Made by a program: the position numbers and the translations under genes
Notes under the pieces: generated by a model
Told to the model about the DNA's origin: nothing
Databases searched by the model: none
What the model saw: only the letters and a program-made list of their open reading frames with translations
Origin: Polytrichum commune
Taxonomy: Eukaryota > Streptophyta > Polytrichopsida > Polytrichales > Polytrichaceae
Reading direction: 5' to 3'
Assembly: GCA_950295325.1 (NCBI GenBank)
Contig: OX485804.1
Coordinates: 7,502,001 to 7,566,000, forward strand
Length of the DNA: 64,000 nt
In this document: positions 24,925 through 36,099 of the stretch, piece after piece
How positions within the stretch are numbered: position 1 is the first letter of the stretch
Layout of the letters: each line of letters opens with the position of its first letter

Positions 24925-25509
24925 TTAGGGGCCACTTCACACATGAGCCAAGAGCCGTGACCTTGTAATGGTGAGGACCCTTGATTCTCATCCAAAGGCC
25001 GTACCATGGGTGTTGGGAAAGCCATTTTATGTAGTCTTTGGCCCTCAAGCATAGTGTGAAGTGAGAATGAACCATGTTGCGGGACCATTGCATATTTTGT
25101 TGGTGGAAAAAGAGGGGAGGGTTTGGTTTAATATAATATGTCTCCAAGTTTATCAATTTAAGATAACTACTTGGTGGTGTTTGTATGTCCTGGAATTTGC
25201 CATGCAGTCTGTCCTGAAATCTGTCTTGTTGGAAAAATTATTAAAAAAGTCATGGTCTCCTGAAATTTGCGTCAAGCCCACCTCTTGGAGGTGGGTCTGA
25301 CGCAAATTCCGGTAGACCATGCACCCTTATCCACAACTAGCCATGTAGGACTCCATGTAGACTTTTCATCCACAAACTTTTCTTTGGGCCTTTAGGCCTT
25401 CACCTCCTAGTGTGAAGTGAACTTGGACGGTCTCCACCTTTTCGACCAATGAGAGCTCTTACATTGCCATGGTCAAGGGCCTTCAGCCTTGTGTGTGAAG
25501 TGGCCCTTA
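24925..25509 (+). mobile_element. Family D MITE (Harbinger/Tourist-like) with TTA TSD
   Basis: A 579-bp element (24928-25506) begins GGGGCCACTTCACACATGAG and ends with the inverse, TGTGTGAAGTGGCCC. It is flanked on both sides by TTA, the 3-bp target duplication typical of PIF/Harbinger elements. An internal hairpin (arms about 25251-25284 and 25288-25321, roughly 85% paired) surrounds a 3-nt loop. No transposase is encoded. Related copies lie at 32755-33082 and 52583-53073. Confidence 0.75.
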
Positions 25510-25747
25510 GATGGCTTAACCTCATAGTTTTCATGGGATCTAGATTAAAGCTAAGATTTAAGCAACACATGGCACATGGTACATGAATGTCATGGGTGGT
25601 CTCCCCGTTCTTACTTGTGTATGTCATGATAGATGGCACTCCCACTTTCACAATTGGACCTTGTCACCTACAACTAAGGTAGATGGGTATTTAGTGGTCA
25701 TTTATCTTGACAATACCACTCCTCCTAGGATATGAAACACACAATTA

Positions 25748-26862
25748 GGGTCGGTTTACACTATGGACCATGAAGTTGGACCAGGGCTCTGCAAGGCAGT
25801 TGATTGGCTGTTGAAGTTCTCCTGGGACAACTTCGGTTTACACTAAGGAAAAAATGGCAGAGGGACCATGGAGGTCGAGGTCCCCAAAATATAATTTTTA
25901 AGGCCTAATAAATGCATTGACATGGTCCAACGGGTTTTGCGGTGAGAGAGGCAAGAGAGGTTGTCTGATAGGAAAAGGCAAGGGCCCATGTCAGGGAAAT
26001 ACCATTTCAATAAATTTTTAATGAATCTACCTTCCATGTGCCTTAATTATACCATAGCCCATGAGACATACCAGCACTACCTTGCCTTACCCCTTAAGCC
26101 GGCTCACACGTGTTTCACCAAACAACGCGGGACATCTAGAACTCGAGAATTCAAGTGCAGATTTGTTTTTTTGGTGTACCAAACGCAATGTTTGGAATTT
26201 TGGGGCTTGTAATATACCATTGGAGAGGTCTTGAAAATACCTTACCAACAGTATATTGCACACCCCAAAATGTTTAAAAAATGAAGTTGCAAAAGAAAAA
26301 AGAAAAATCTGTAGTGGTTTAGTGACTGTAGATCAAGGTAGTCAAAAGAAGTGCAATGGGAAATCTTCTAACACTAATTATCATAGAATTGCAAATTAGT
26401 GTTGAGCAAGGTAGGGTGGTAACAACATTAAATATAATCAAACGCTAAATATCCTATTTAGTGTAGTGACAACACAAGGTACATGTCACATGTAAATTAC
26501 ATTGAGCATGTACAAATAAATTGCTCATTTTTGTTTTGTAAAAATTGTTGTGAGAAGATTTGCAAGCCACATCTTCGACACATTTAACAAGAAGTGAAGA
26601 CAAGTGAAGCCCAAGAGTAGACAAGGAATGATCAAACTTAATTTTTTTTTTCAAAATTGCCCTTTTTGGGCATGTATTAAAAAAATCAGCACCTTCACTT
26701 TTTGGTGCGTGGTCATTCTTCTTGGTCCACATTTGGTTTACCTTGTGTGGGGCCCAAGGCTCTCAAAACTATTTTTTTATGAAGTCGGACCATGGAAGTT
26801 GGACCATTGACAAAGGCCATCTTCCATGGTCCGACTTCATGGTCCATAGTGTAAATCGGCCC
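25748..26862. mobile_element. Family B Harbinger-like element, 1.1 kb, TTA TSD
   Basis: Starts GGGTCGGTTTACACTATGG and ends with the inverted counterpart, CCATAGTGTAAATCGGCCC, flanked by TTA at 25745-25747 and 26863-26865. The subterminal parts also pair ('accatgaagttgg' against 'ccgacttcatggt'). It carries no transposase frame. A family C copy sits inside it at 26330-26470, and its interior shares blocks with the 500-bp element at 53394-53893. Confidence 0.8.
26330..26470 (-). repeat. Family C repeat nested in a family B element
   Basis: Inverted copy: 'ctaattatcatagaattgca', 'gttgagcaaggtagggtgg', 'taacaacattaaatataatc', 'taaatatcctatttagtg'. It matches 42860-43195 and 3628-3800 on the opposite strand. 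Confidence 0.65.
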
Positions 26863-27169
26863 TTAGTACGAGACAATCAACAAATTCAATCGAGACCATA
26901 GCCATTTTCCTCATAATTTCAAGAGCTCATATAAATATCTTATTCGTTATCAAATCGAAGATGCTTGTGCTCATTAAATGGTCATACACATCCCCCCCCC
27001 CCCCCCAATTATGTTGACCGTTAAACCTAGAATGGTCAATCTTATTATGAACACGTACTCCAATCTCTACTAAAACATGTGTCTTTCTGGTAATTATTCT
27101 TGGAGCCACACCTAACCACACACTCCTCTTATATAGGTGTTTGATTAAGATAAATAACCAAATTAGGCA

Positions 27170-30100
27170 TGTTCTACTAGGTTTGCCCCTAGCCGTTTAC
27201 AAACTTGGCTCGTATAATGTGACGGGATCTTAAAGATTTTAGATGCCATGACATGCCACATCGTCTCAAACAATATCTTATAAGTAGATCCTAAAGTAAA
27301 CCGGTTGCCCTTTGTAGGACACCGTTTTGCATATTTGTAGATTTAACACACCATCGACTCACATGAAATGAATGAAGTAAATTTTCCATGCAAACCATCA
27401 TGTCCAAAGATAGTTATTGATGTGACACACTATCACATCCATAGCCCACGAACATCATCATCCCATATTTAAATCCTTACATTAAGATATCTAAATGTTT
27501 GCAACATCACCCGTCTCACTCGCTCCTTTATGAATATTAATAAGTACATATGCACCATATGTGCATCGTGGGCTAGGGATTCGTTGTGTCTAAGTACATT
27601 CATCCGCCGTGGAGGGGGAAACGTAGTGGATCGTAGTAAAGCCTATAAATGAACATTTGTAAAGGTAAGTCGACTCCGAAAATAGTATAAGGGACTCCAA
27701 ATTAGTCTTTTGGAGTCTTAGTTGGAATGAATCAAGCCTCAATTTTATATTCCATTCATTTTTTGGTACCAGAGGCCATTCATCCATGATGGATGAGTTT
27801 ACATAGATGCCAGGAATCTCAAGCATGCATCATGTGCACATCTAATATGTACAGCTGGGACTGTTTTACAAGACGATTTAGGGGTTTGGGTGGTCATGGT
27901 TGGCGGTTTGAAGTCATCGCCATGAGAATCTTTTTAATCACGTCTTAAAGCCTTGGTCACCATACATGTTGTAAAGCAAACATTAGAATGTAATGTATTG
28001 ATTTTTAACAAAAATGGGACATTTATCAAAAACAGTTCTTATTGCAAACTTTGGGTGACCATCAAACATTATTCGTTTCTAAACGTGTGGGATTCTATGT
28101 CATTTTCTCATTTGTGTTATGACATGCTTATTCTCTAGTTTTTGTAACCTCGTGTAAAATGGAGTAGGACCGCCACTCGTTTCTTAGCCAATGAAAGAAA
28201 TTAGAAAAAAATGCGGTAACTAGTGTAAACAAACCTTGAACTAAATACATAACATAACCCCTCCAAAACATGTTGGCGGGACCTAGGTTATGCTAAACTT
28301 TTGTTTGTTACAAGTGACATATATTTATTCCATTTTGAAAATAACTCACATTTATGTTCAAGATTTGGAAAAACATTCTCATCTTAGACACTATAGAAAC
28401 ACAAACACCTTTATTCATTAAACATTGACATTATAAATAAATATTTATAGCATGATATGACTTCAAATAGTAAGTGATACTAAATACCACAAAGAGTCTA
28501 ATGCATACCGTATAGTGTTAGATACAAGTTAACATGGGATACCGATATGAAATAACAAGATCAATGACTCCAAAGACGTCATAAATGAATTAACATATGA
28601 ACACACATATGTGGGGTGTTATTTGATTTGGCACAACGTTATTTTAAGAAATGGATTTTATTTTTGACACGTGTCGTATTCACATTCATCGATCCAACAT
28701 GGAAATTAGCTTCAGCACTAAAAGTGTTGAACCATACAACACTCTATGTTATTTTGGAGTGTATCGCACTAGGTGAATACTTATGGTATATAATATTATC
28801 CATACTATGGAAATGTGTGAATTCATAGACCTGCACTTTAACTTGGACCATAAGCAGAGGGTCTAGGACTAGCTATTATAATATAGTGGAGCCCTTGCTT
28901 TATATAATTGAAAAGTCTAAGAAATCGGTCCAAATGTAGAGATGTGTTGGACCCTTCCTTGAGAATCAAACAACATGGTAATGTACTTCTCTTCCACGTC
29001 TCTTCATTTATTATCGTCTTTGGTCATTGGTGTCATTTCCAACCGATACTTAAGCAACTCTCATGCCATCGTTTCACCACCAACCTTAAACTAAAGTACA
29101 CAAAATTATGGTGTTTAGTGTTGCATGCATAATAATGTCACTTATCCTAATTTGAGGCATATGTTGGGTTACACTAATGACCAACAACTTTAATATCTAA
29201 GATTTTTTTTGACATTAATTCAAAATTTAATTGCAAGAAGGAATTCAAAATACAAGCAACACGATCCGAGTGGAAATCAAGAAACAACGTTTATATGCAG
29301 TCTATCCATCCAAAGGACAACTAAGTTACTTTGGGTCACAATAAGGTTCTTGACACCTCAAGTCGGATTGAATTCATTCAGGACATCCTGCTAGGCCACA
29401 TCGTTTTCAAGATCCTTGAGAGTCCATTTCCATGGAATCTTGCCATAATCTTGCAAGGCTTCGATATTAATGTCACTTCATGACTCTTGGCGTTCGAGTG
29501 CGCTTACTAATAACTTGGTATGAGTATGTTCAATAATATAATGAGGTGTATGCTTATGTCATATAATGGTCTACAAGTTGACTAAAGTGTACACAAATGA
29601 CACTTGGTATTAGTATGCTCGAGAATATCTTCCTCTTCCATACTAAATTGTAAACAAGTGCCTATTGCCATCAATATGCTCAATAATGTCTTCCCATGAT
29701 TTACTAGCACGCATAATCATCATCTCAAGTATCCTAATGTGCTACGTTAAATGTCATGATGTAAATAATAAATTCACTTTAAAAATACTATTCATGTTGA
29801 CAAATAATATCATACTGGCAATTAGCATACATGGCACTTTGAAAACTCAAGGCATCTAGTCTAGGTCCTTGGCAAATAGTGTTTTTGATAGTAAATACCA
29901 TCAATGACATAGCACAAATAGGCACACCAATTTGTCCTATTAGTGTGGGTTACCAATCGGACCTACACATTGCTATCACCTCTATTGAATGCATCATTTG
30001 TTACCAAGTAATATAAAAAACTAGTATATGTAATTCATATTTGTGTTCATAATACCATTATAAACCATTACTCGAATTGTTTTTCCTCTATACACTATTT

Positions 30101-32745
30101 GGGTATCTATAATAAGGTTCTCACATTTTTTGATACAAGTAGGATATGGGTATTTGAGATTTTTTTTGGGGTGTCTATGTACCATCCAGTAATTTTCATG
30201 CTTGGGTTGAATCACCATAGCATTGATATGGTTCATAATAGTTCCGATCCAAATAATAAATCAGGTATACAAAGATTTTCTCACCTTGAGACACCCACCA
30301 AATATCAATACTTAACTGGCATTACATTTTGATACCCACAAGTAGATGCTTCAACACCGATATTGAGTTGATTATCGACACCCGTGCATTCACGTATATA
30401 CTAGTCCAACTTTGGTGCAAGCATGAAGTGACTTCAACCTCCGCTACCCCCACCCCATCGGTAGTTGTAGTTTGACTCCTAGGTATTTGTGGAACTACCC
30501 AAACTAATGACCTCGAATGGAACAAGACTCACACATTTCGTTGGCTACAAGCAACAACTTGATGACCCAAATGCAAATGACTTCGGGTTCATCTCCATCA
30601 AAACAAGACCAAATATGGAGCATTGATGTCACCCTTTGGTAATCCCCCTTCTCAAACTAGTTGATGAATTAGTTCGCTTCCTATTCTATAGAGCCCGTAT
30701 TACAAGGTGGAAGGGGTGACCTCGAAGCCTACGAAAAGCTCTCAATATTCTCATAGACAAAATTGAGTCGTAGAATTAAATGGCATCCATGTTCCATTGT
30801 TTCTTTTCCATGGAAGGCATTGCACACATGGGTGCAAGCACGGTAAAGTGGACAACTCATGATCCATGCCTAGTGTTAAGTGAAAGTGATACAAAACTCC
30901 ACACTGACTTTGGATTTTGTGAAGAAAATAATGTATTGATCTACAAAGCCGGGCAATTAATGATGACAAATCAAAAACTCCAAGAAAAGTCTACATATGT
31001 TAGAAGACGGTGCAAGTGGTGTGCAAGTAGGTGATATTGAACAAGTAATTGTCTAAAAATTTGCTTAAAATTGCTTAAAATTACATTAAATTAATGGTTT
31101 TCTACAAAGTTTTGTGATAATGCCATCAAGTGGATAATGAATTCAAGGAAAATGAAAAAAAAATCCAACTTCGAAATATTTAAGGTCATGAAAACTACAT
31201 TCAATCATTTGCTCTTGAACATTGTTACTAATGATAAGTTTTGAAAATCTCAACTTGATATTCTACATTGAGTATTTAACACACCAATAGAGGTCATCAT
31301 GAAAATAAAATAAAATCCAATCTAAACAACACTTTTATACTATTTGTAGGCCTTTGACCAAAACAAAGATGGTTTTAGTATACTGGAGCTACTTTACCAT
31401 GCTTGCACCCACATATAAACAAAATTGTGGTGAAGATGGAGGAGTGGGTGTCTATAAAATTTCGATCACCAAATTAGATTAATGAGAAGTTAGCAAGTCT
31501 AATCCAAATGTAGTGAATACATATCTTCGAGTCCAAGTGGCCGAACCTTCAACTTTCCACTTTGTAACACTAGTAACATATACCAAAATTTAGTGTGATT
31601 ATTATGTATTAAAAGTTGTGCAACCATATAGTCTTAATGCCATAAGGTAGTCTTATGCGGATGTTATCGTCTTCGTGTTCTCCAACATCGACTTATTAGG
31701 TCTACACAACAAAACTTGTGCTGCATTAGCAAATCGACGATGAAACATGAACCAATAATAATTGAATTGGAATTTAAGGAGGTCTCCCATGATTTAAATA
31801 TGATTGTTGAAAGTTCATGTTTGTTGATGCCTTTGTTAGAATACACATGCTCTCTCAACTATGTTTAGTACTAGTTCATAGAATTTAAAGAGGCAATTCA
31901 ATCTTTTTAAAACATGTGTCTTTGTGATGTTTGTTCTTTGATCCTTATCGAACCACACACCGATAACCAAATGACATGTGCATATCTTATGTGTTGTGTT
32001 TTCGCGTCTCCATAATCAATTAGTCAACTCCTCTTAGTGGTCCTCATTGAAAACCACACCTCCAAACAACACAGTTGGAAAAGGGGAATCATTTGGGATA
32101 TCCTTAGATTTTTTTTAATCACCTAGTTAGTCCGGTCCAATGAGAAGTTAGCGAGTCTTGTCCAAAGTAAGTTAGCGACAACTTATTTTGAGTCCAAGTA
32201 AGGTCGAGGCATCCATACTTGATTAGATCCATTTAATTGCTCATTGGAGTCATGTAATACTAAGATGGACGAGATTTATATTTTTTAGATGAACGGAGTT
32301 AAGGTTTATGTGGTGGCGGTTTGTGATTGATTACCCTCGTAAGAGATAAGAGCTAAGCATCACTATTTGGACAAGCAATTATGGGTTAACCTATAGATCG
32401 ACAATGTGCTACCCTGACCCCATTGCTTCAAAATTTGTAGCAATTCCCGTATCAATGAATATACATGTTGTTGCATTCTCCCTAGAATTTGTTTTTCTTC
32501 CCAAGAAAACAACTCTATGCTATTGCTCCTCCTAAACATATGCAAACTCTCTCATTTGATAGGTTATAGATCCCTCAACCGTACTAGGTTACACTAGTTC
32601 TAGAGGGTTCCATTGTCAACTTTTTGCTTTGTAAAACTTGTATCATTATGGGCGGAAAAGTCTATATGATGAACATGATGTTTTTGGAGGGGGAAATTGC
32701 GCCATAGATTCTTAATGACATGTGATTCCATTTCCACGTCTCCCA
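27170..32745. other. Intergenic, no gene recognised
   Basis: AT-rich DNA with short frames only. Around 29130-29185 is an inverted fragment of family G ('gtcacttatcctaat', 'gggttacactaatga'). I see no RNA gene and no protein homology in this 5.5-kb stretch. Confidence 0.5.
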
Positions 32746-32754
32746 TCATGGTTA

Positions 32755-33082
32755 GGGCCACTTCACACAAGAGCCAAGGATTGTAAATGTGTAGTTGTGA
32801 GAACCCTTGACTCATAGTTTAATTGACATGTTATGCCAAAATTTGTGTAAGGCTTGCCTTTTGGAGGTGGGCTGATGCAAATTCTGATAGACCATGAAAC
32901 ATTATCAATAATATGCCATGTAGGAATCTAGGTGGATTTTTCACCCATGACAATCTCTTTGGGTTCTTAGGCCTTCACCTTCTAGTGTGAAGTGAGCTTG
33001 GATGGTCTCAACCTTTTTGACCAATGTGAGATCCTAGAATGCAATGGTCACGGGCGTTTGGTCTCATATGTAAAGTAATCCT
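32755..33082 (+). mobile_element. Family D MITE, diverged short copy
   Basis: Starts GGGCCACTTCACACAAGAGC after a TTA at 32752-32754. It keeps 'gaggtgggctgatgcaaattc' and 'ccatgtaggaatctaggtgg' from the family interior. The far end (about 33068-33082, 'atgtaaagtaatcct') is a decayed version of the inverted terminus. Confidence 0.6.
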
Positions 33083-33293
33083 CAATTAGTTGGCTCCTCT
33101 TTGTGATTCCTAAGGTAAACATGGCTAATTCGATCACCCCCTAAATTAGATGCCTTCATGCACCTAGATTGGAGCGGTATATGGCTTGCTTGTAGTTAAG
33201 TACAAACACCCAAGTGACACATACTATTGAGGGTGGAAAACATGTTCTAAATATAAAAAACATTCTAGATTCAACAATGACTCGACATACTCA

Positions 33294-33591
33294 GGGCTAG
33301 TTTACACTACGGTGGAGAAGTCCACCGGTCATGAAAAAAAGGGCATTTCTCAATTGTGATTGGTCGAAAATGCAACTCTTGACCGGTGGGCTTCTCCGGA
33401 GGAGGAGTTTCTTGTCTGGCCTCAAGAGGCCGGACAAGAAACTCCTCCTCCGGAGAAGCCCAACTCAATAAAAATATTTTATTGCCTTTAATTCTTCTCC
33501 GGCACATCCACCATTTGCCTCATATAACCATGTCTTGGCCAAGCATTCTTGACTGACCGGAGGCCTTCTCCACCGTAGTGTAAACCAACCC
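33294..33591. mobile_element. Foldback MITE related to family B, TCA TSD
   Basis: A 298-bp element begins GGGCTAGTTTACACTACGG and ends CCGTAGTGTAAACCAACCC, with TCA on each side (33291-33293, 33592-33594). The outer part pairs further ('tggagaag' / 'cttctcca'). The centre holds a near-perfect palindrome: arms at 33388-33423 and 33426-33461, one mismatch in 36, loop of two bases. It is GC-rich against AT-rich flanks and has no coding capacity. Confidence 0.8.
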
Positions 33592-33814
33592 TCAGTGTGT
33601 GTGTGTGTGTGGGGGGGGGGTGACCTATGTGACCATTAAATAAAAATAAAAATCTTCATGTTGATGTCTTGTAACTTTTGCATCTCAACTCCAATTTTGA
33701 AAATTGGATGAGACAATTTCCAATCAAATCCAATGGCCAAAAAAAAATGCTTGTAGAGTTGGAAGTGTCCACATTAGCCATGGTCACCTTAAGATAGATG
33801 CCCCTGATTTGGTT

Positions 33815-34520
33815 ACTTATCTTAATCAAACACCTAAATTTGAGCAGTATGTGGTAAGGTGTGGCTTCAAGAATGGACACCAAAAATGCAATGTGTCCAA
33901 AAAAAGATTGGACTATGCACTCAAATCATGATAACCATTATGGGTTCAATTAGTCAACATAACTAAGGGGGGGTACTTACATGACCAGTTAACGAGCATG
34001 AGAATCTTCACTTTGACAATGAACAAGATATGCACACAACTTTGAAAATCACACGTAACATTACTAAACTCATTGGTTGCGTTTTTTGGGACTAGTAATC
34101 AGGTGAGCATAATTCCCCCTCCTGTAATTATGCCCCCCCCTTTGTTTACGAAGACCACTCATCTTGTGTATACTATGAAGTTTTCAACACTCAACAACAA
34201 ACTCAAGGTTTTTCCTTCCTTCTAGACATAACATTATTCATATCCATAAAAATGTTACGTGGGACTGACAAATACTCCACAAACCGTTCCCGGATATTCT
34301 CCACATTCGGTCTGAATGATGTTTTGTGGACTATTGTCAATCCCACACAACACTGTTAAGGATTTGAACAATGTTACGGAATGGCAACCTTCTCCTTAAG
34401 AAAATACAAACGTTCATCTAGCCGCTTAGTCATGTTGTGCGAGGAACGTGGCTACAACCTCAATTTGGATTTACTAATGACGTGTTGCATATCATAGGAG
34501 ATGTGGGCCCCACATTCCGG
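33815..34520 (+). repeat. Family E repeat with an internal insertion
   Basis: E blocks are present ('ggttacttatcttaatcaaa', 'gtgtggcttcaagaatgg', a G run at about 33967-33973, 'gagcatgagaatcttcact') up to about 34055. They resume at about 34440 with 'gtggctacaacctcaatttgg'. The ~380 bp between is not in other E copies and is probably an insertion. Confidence 0.55.
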
Positions 34521-34539
34521 GGCAAAATTAACCATTTAA

Positions 34540-36099
34540 GACCCATAAATAAAAATAAAAACATACATGTCTATCTACATTGGTGGGAATAATACATAAA
34601 TTTGGGAAAATTGACCATTTAAGACCCATCTCTCTCTCTATATATATATATATGCATATATCTATCTATGTGTGTGTGTGTGTATCTACGTTGGTGGGAA
34701 TAATACATAAATTTGGATGTCCTAGAAGTTTCGGATCACCCAGTTAGTCCGACGATCGACGAGAAGTGGCGACCCAACCTTTTTATGTTCAAAGGGAAGT
34801 AGCGCCTCCAACAGGTTCTGTTGAGGCGATAGTGGAAGTTTCTAGAGCCTCCTCGAAAACCTTCTTCTTCTCCTGCTCCTCCTCCTTCTTCACAACGCCT
34901 GCCTCCGGAAACGCTCCAACATTCTCTCTCGCACTCGCTCGCTCTCGATCGCGCGCTCTCCTCTTTGCGTTGCCGCTGTACCTTAAGGTGACGTATTGCT
35001 CATGGAAAAAACCATCCATCTTGAACCACCTGCCATTTGGGACATCTGGTCTGTCTGTCTGTCGGTAGGTCAAATGCTCTGAAGTGTTTCTCCTGGTGAT
35101 TGTAATTACAGGAGCCGCCTTCATCGTCCGTGCTTTAGTTTGATGACTGTGCGTGCGTGTGTCTCTTATGTGTGTTCCCTAAATGGTTTGGTTCTGTATG
35201 CTGATGATGTTTGTGTAGGGAAGGAGGTTTGGTTTTGGTCGGGGATTGTGTTAGGGTTGGAGGGCATGGGGTGTGGTTTGTGGTAATGTGATGTGATGTG
35301 ACGTGATGTGATGTAATGCAATGGCCGCGGTGTTTTGATGATCGATGATATTGTCGTTGAGGTTTTTGGCGGTGGGAAAGAAACGGTGGCTGCACGATAT
35401 GGATCGAATGCATGTACGGGGCCGAGGGGTTTTTGAAGTTGTTTGTCCAGAGGTTTAGGTGACATTTGAGGGCGGGAGGGGTCAAGAATGATGTTATCTT
35501 GATGCGTCTTTGAACTGTTGCTGCATAAAATTGGTTCATCCTAGCGGGACGTAGGTCGGCAATATGTGCTGCAGGATCGGTTCAGAAGGTGTTATGTTTA
35601 TGGAGGACCATACTAATGCGTTTTGAGGTTTGGAGAAGGAAATTGGGTATGAGAGAGATGGACAGGTGTTGACTGGCACTGAGAGGCTATGTCGGAGGAT
35701 TTGAAACTAAGAATTGCATGGAAGTGGTTGTTTTGTCGAAAGGCATTTTTATTTATTTAAAATCTGCTGTTGTCCCGCCGTATGATGATGTCTGTACTCT
35801 CCAAAAGTGTCATATTCGTGATTGTTGGCCGTGTGTTTGTGGGTTGTGCTTGGTAAAATGAGTGCTTCTCTTCATTGCCAACCTACAGTTGTTTGACCTT
35901 TTTAGTGATTTTCCGGTAGTAAGTGTTTGTGAAACAGTGCTCAGCTCAATGGATAATACAAAACATTCTGATGAATGCAATGCCAAGGAATGTTGAAAGT
36001 CTATTGGATGGGTTTTAATGTATGCAATGGTGCTAAAATCCAATTCCTGGTGCGATGCTGCAGAGCCCCCATTTTGTGTAGATTCGCCTGCGTCAAGAC
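34540..36099 (+). promoter_or_regulatory. Promoter and 5' UTR region of the FKBP gene
   Basis: A direct repeat ('ttggtgggaataatacataa' at about 34580 and 34690) flanks a (CT)/(TA)/(GT) simple-sequence tract at about 34630-34685 that includes a TATATATA stretch. A CT-rich leader-like block follows (34850-34960), then a GT-rich stretch with GATGT pentamers (35281-35318). A leader intron is likely, since a donor-like AAG/GTGACG lies near 34988 and an acceptor-like CTGCAG near 36058-36063 precedes the start codon. Neither is proven. Open frames here on both strands have no family match. Confidence 0.4.

Larger units (their letters stand above)
25715..27165 (-). repeat. Family E repeat split by a family B insertion
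   Basis: Left part 25715-25747 ('ctcctaggatatgaaacaca..atta') and right part 26863-27165 ('ttagtacgagacaatcaaca', 'ccattttcctcataattt', 'atgctcattaaatggtcat', a C run, 'aattatgttgaccgtt', 'acatgtgtctttctgg') together rebuild one inverted E copy. Removing 25748-26862 and one TTA restores the order seen in uninterrupted copies. Confidence 0.8.

Noticed and set aside
34766-35124. 100- and 111-codon frames on both strands before the FKBP gene
   Set aside because: They sit in a CT-rich leader-like block and match no family, so they are more likely 5' UTR.
35135-35539. 134-codon minus-strand frame rich in His/Thr/Pro
   Set aside because: It is made by the complementary strand of GT-rich and GATGT-repeat leader sequence (a string of TSHHIT repeats).
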